A DNA stretch of 60,000 nt, taken from assembly GCF_910592395.1 (NCBI RefSeq), contig NC_088318.1, positions 5,852,756 through 5,912,755 of the forward strand. Reading direction: 5' to 3'. The translations under genes and the position numbers were made by a program. The DNA is from Lineus longissimus. Its lineage: Eukaryota > Nemertea > Pilidiophora > Heteronemertea > Lineidae. Below, in pieces: positions 56,991 to 60,000 of this stretch. The notes below the pieces were generated by a model. It was not told the DNA's origin. It did not search any database and was given only the letters and a program-made list of their open reading frames with translations. Positions within the stretch are counted from its first letter, which is position 1, and every line of letters starts with the position of its first letter.

Positions 56991-59985
56991 GCGTAGGAGA
57001 TAACACAACATTGTGTAGTTGGGAGGATCATGTGTAGTTGGGAGCATAGTTGGTGATACACCCTGTGTTAGATGTCAATATAAGGGGTAAGAAGGTTTGT
57101 CTCTGGTAGTGTTCCAGCTGGCACAACCTGCTTATTCGACAGCATCAGGGGTTCAAAATCAGAGGCATGTATATATATATTTTAGGGGTCATATGGCTGT
57201 ATGTGGCGGCATATGAGGTGGCACAATGCAACATGTATATTTTGACATCACCAACGGTCAGACGGCATGTCTCGGTAGCACAGGAGGTGACAATATCGGG
57301 AGTCAGACGGTTTTAGATGGTGACACATCCCGCGCCTTTGACAACATGACCTGCTGGTATGGGCAGTGCAGGGGAATGCACGTCCTGTAGATGACGATAT
57401 CGGGAGTCAGACGATTTTTCTCTGGTATTGTCGGACCTGCGTATTTAGCAGTGGTGTTAAGTGCTGACTTTAACAGTAGCATATAGGTGCGTTTTCGACA
57501 GCATAACGGATTGGACGTCATGTCTTTATTAGCGCACCGGGATGGGACAAACTGTATAGATGACAATATCGGGATCGGACGACTTTTCTTGTTAGTTTAG
57601 ATTTCGACACAAGCTGGGTAGTTGACAGCATCAGACGGCTTGTATTTCTCAGTGCATGATGGAGGCGACACCCTGTAGATGAAAATATCAGCGGTCAGAC
57701 GACATGTCTCTGGTAAGGTAGAAGGTGACACAACATACGGATGACAGCATCAGATGGCGTGTGATTGCCATCGTAGGAGGTAACAAAACAATATGTAAAC
57801 AAAATTGGGGTCGGAGGGCTAGTCTCTAGTATTGTCCATATATTCGGTTGCATAACCTGCGTTTCTGACTGTATCAGGGGTCAGAGGCATATACCAGAAT
57901 CTGGGAATGCAGGAGGTGACACACCCTGTAGATGGTAGCATCTTTGGTAGCGTAGGAGATGTCACAACCTGCCTATTTTACAAAATCTCACGGCAAGTCT
58001 TTTGTAGACTCTCTGGGCAGTCCATTGCGTCATCCTAATTTGGCGACAGGACGAGGCCGGTTCAATGCGTCGGCAGTGTAGTCTTTTGCTGCATAGAAGG
58101 TGGATGACATACCCTGTAGATGACAATATCGGGAGTCAGAAGCCTTGTAGTGTCAGCGGTGACACAGCGAGCGTATTGATCAGCGGTGTTTAGATAATAC
58201 TGAGGAGTGGTTACTGAGAAGCGTTTGTAGCTCAAGAGGCGACACAGCTTGACGATGACAGCTAACGGCTTGTCTCTATTAGTTTAGGGGGTGACACGGC
58301 ATTGATCTGGTGGTGACATGTCCTGGGGACGAAAAGAACGATAGTCAGATGGCTTGTCTCATGAAGTGTCGGATCAGTGACACAACCTGCGTATTTTAAA
58401 GCATCTTGGGTCAGACGACATGTCTTTGCGCATCGGGAAGTGACATTCCCTTTTTATCGACAACATCAGGGGTAGGACGGCTTGCCTTTGGTGGTGTCGG
58501 AGGTAGGACGCAGCACTTTTCAGTCCTTTAGCAGCTTTGGAGAGCGTTTTAGACAGCATTCAGGGTCAGACGGCATGTCTTCGGCAGATTATCTGGAGGG
58601 GACACACCCTGCAGATGATAATATCTGGGGCAGACTCTTTCTGTTAGTTTAGGAGGTGACAGAACCTGTGTATTCTGACAGCATCAGGAGACCGACGGCA
58701 ATCCTTTGGCAGTGGACCCACGAGGGAACATACCTTGTAGATGACAACAGACGGCTTGTCTCTGTTTGTTTAGAAGTTGACACAAACCGCAGTGTAAATA
58801 AAAATGTCAACATCAATATGGTCAGACAGCACCAGTGGTCAGTATATTGCCATTTCTGGCAGCGCTGGAGTTGACACACCCTGCTGATGACAATATCAGG
58901 GGACATATCATTGGCAGTGCAGGATGAAACACATCAATCATTAACTTTTAGATGGCTTGCCTCTGACAGTGTTGGTGACGACGCAACTAGTGAAGGTGAT
59001 GCCTATGTCATAGATGGCTTTTCTTTGGCACTGTAAGTGGTGATACACCCTATAAATGATAACCAGTTAATTTGGCAGCAGGGTAGGCGGTGACACGTCC
59101 TGTGGACGACAGGTTCAGGGAGCAGGCGGCTTTTCTGGTAGTGTGGTATGTGATCGATGACACACCCCGTGGATGACAATCGGGGGTCGTCGGACGGCTC
59201 CTTTTTTGGCAGCGAATTAGATGAAATACACTGCATATGTTAATATCGTGCATCAGACGGCGCGTCCTCCATTGAGGTGACACTGCGCGCCTCTGCCAGT
59301 TTATAGGAGCGACGCAACCTACGTATATTTGACAGCATAGGGATCAGACGACTTGTCTGTGACAGTGCAGGACGAGACATACCCTGGAGATAAAATGTCC
59401 AGGGTCGAACGGCGTGTTCGGTGTCGAAAATGACACAACCGGCGTATTTGAAAGCATCTTGGGTGAGACGGCATATACTTGTATTTGGCATCGCATGGTA
59501 GTGACGTACATACCCATCAGATGACAATATCACAGGACAGACGCTTTGTCTCCAACAATGTAGGAGATGACACGAACTGAGTATTTGTTGGCATATATTT
59601 TTGCGATGTGTGACATATCCTGCACTTCATGACAACATCGCAGATCAGACGACATGTCTTTGGCATCGTAGAATGTCACATACTCTTTAGATGACAGTAT
59701 TTGAGGTCGACTCTGCCAATGTCTGAGATGACACAATGTGTTATATAGATGTCATTCCCTGTACCTGGAACAATACTGGGGATCAGACGACATGTCTTTG
59801 GCAGTGCAAGGTTGACAACCCTGCAGACTGCAAAGTCGCAGAGGGAGGGGGTAGAATGTCAGGAGACCGACTGCATGTCTCTGACAGGATTGAGAGCGAC
59901 ACAAACAGAATTAAGTCTTCAAATGTTGGACAATGCCATCTGTAGGGTGCATCTCCTCCTTTGTGCCAAAGACAAGCCGTCTTGC
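56990..59985. repeat. Degenerate satellite, main array
   Basis: Monomers of about 60 bp alternate between two types, one with GACACACCCTGTAGATGACAA and one with GACACAACCTGCGTATTTGA; both are followed by TCAGACGGC-TGTCT words. They are strongly diverged. All ORFs here are read-through of the repeat. Confidence 0.88.
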
Positions 59986-60000
59986 CCCCCCCCCCCCCCC
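59986..60000 (+). repeat. Poly-C run at window end
   Basis: An uninterrupted run of C to the last base. Confidence 0.95.

Noticed and set aside
57303-59945. Many ORFs of 60-97 codons, some Cys-rich
   Set aside because: All are read-through of the degenerate satellite, and their 'motifs' follow the monomer period.
1-60000. tRNA or rRNA genes
   Set aside because: No cloverleaf with A and B boxes and no rRNA-like stretch was found. The tRNA-Leu-like end at 27439 is only the primer-binding site.

Overview
This is eukaryotic, intron-bearing, repeat-rich DNA, most likely from a marine invertebrate animal. The reasons are spliced exons with consensus GT..AG borders, a KMT5A-type SET gene, PAN and LamG-like membrane-protein exons, Harbinger, Ty3-type and non-LTR elements, and dispersed repeats ending in GAC runs plus a hairpin. 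I cannot name the species. There is no bacterial gene organisation.

Region 1 (1-6.6 kb). A minus-strand gene runs from about 5.64 kb off the left edge. Seven well-bordered exons and one possible 24-bp micro-exon join in compatible phases. They encode a SET methyltransferase domain, a helical segment resembling the TFIIS N-terminal domain, and an acidic 30-codon exon that is tandemly duplicated with its introns in a 520-bp array.

Region 2 (6.6-17.1 kb). Mostly dispersed and tandem repeats: a 1-kb element of three degenerate subunits ending in (GAC)n and a hairpin, a higher-order minisatellite at 9.64-11.25 kb, and G runs. A duplicated small exon at 15.2 and 15.5 kb precedes a poly(A) signal. 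It suggests the 3' end of an otherwise unresolved plus-strand gene.

Region 3 (17.1-52.8 kb). A tandemly duplicated minus-strand locus. The best gene reads PAN/apple-like exon (40.05-40.29 kb), LamG-like exon (34.60-35.18 kb), then transmembrane and tail exon (34.22-34.42 kb), all phase-compatible. A second LamG/TM copy (40.7-41.7 kb) has a stop in the TM exon, and another PAN exon (33.6 kb) has lost its donor. Intronic block P occurs three times (17.2, 37.8, 52.3 kb). About 13.9 kb of mobile DNA sits between block P0 and the next unit. It holds a 5'-truncated non-LTR retrotransposon (18.95-22.15 kb) and an unclassified DDE-transposase-like gene (22.4-31.6 kb). The intron of that gene carries a MITE, inside which sits a Harbinger, inside whose transposase sits a Ty3-type LTR element. 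A separate 730-bp MITE lies in P0. Unit 2 is enlarged by a tandem array (42.6-51.9 kb) of 1.19-kb and 2.87-kb units, including a roughly 2.93-kb stretch that looks identical in two copies.

Region 4 (52.9-60 kb). An old, degenerate satellite of roughly 60-bp monomers appears at 52.95-53.2 kb and again at 57.0-59.98 kb. It is split by a repeat fragment, a 167-bp-period minisatellite ending in a perfect palindrome, and a decayed CR1-like retrotransposon on the minus strand.

The strongest leads are the SET gene with its duplicating acidic exon, the PAN-LamG-TM tandem family with an excess of amino-acid-changing differences between copies, and the dated layers of nested insertions.
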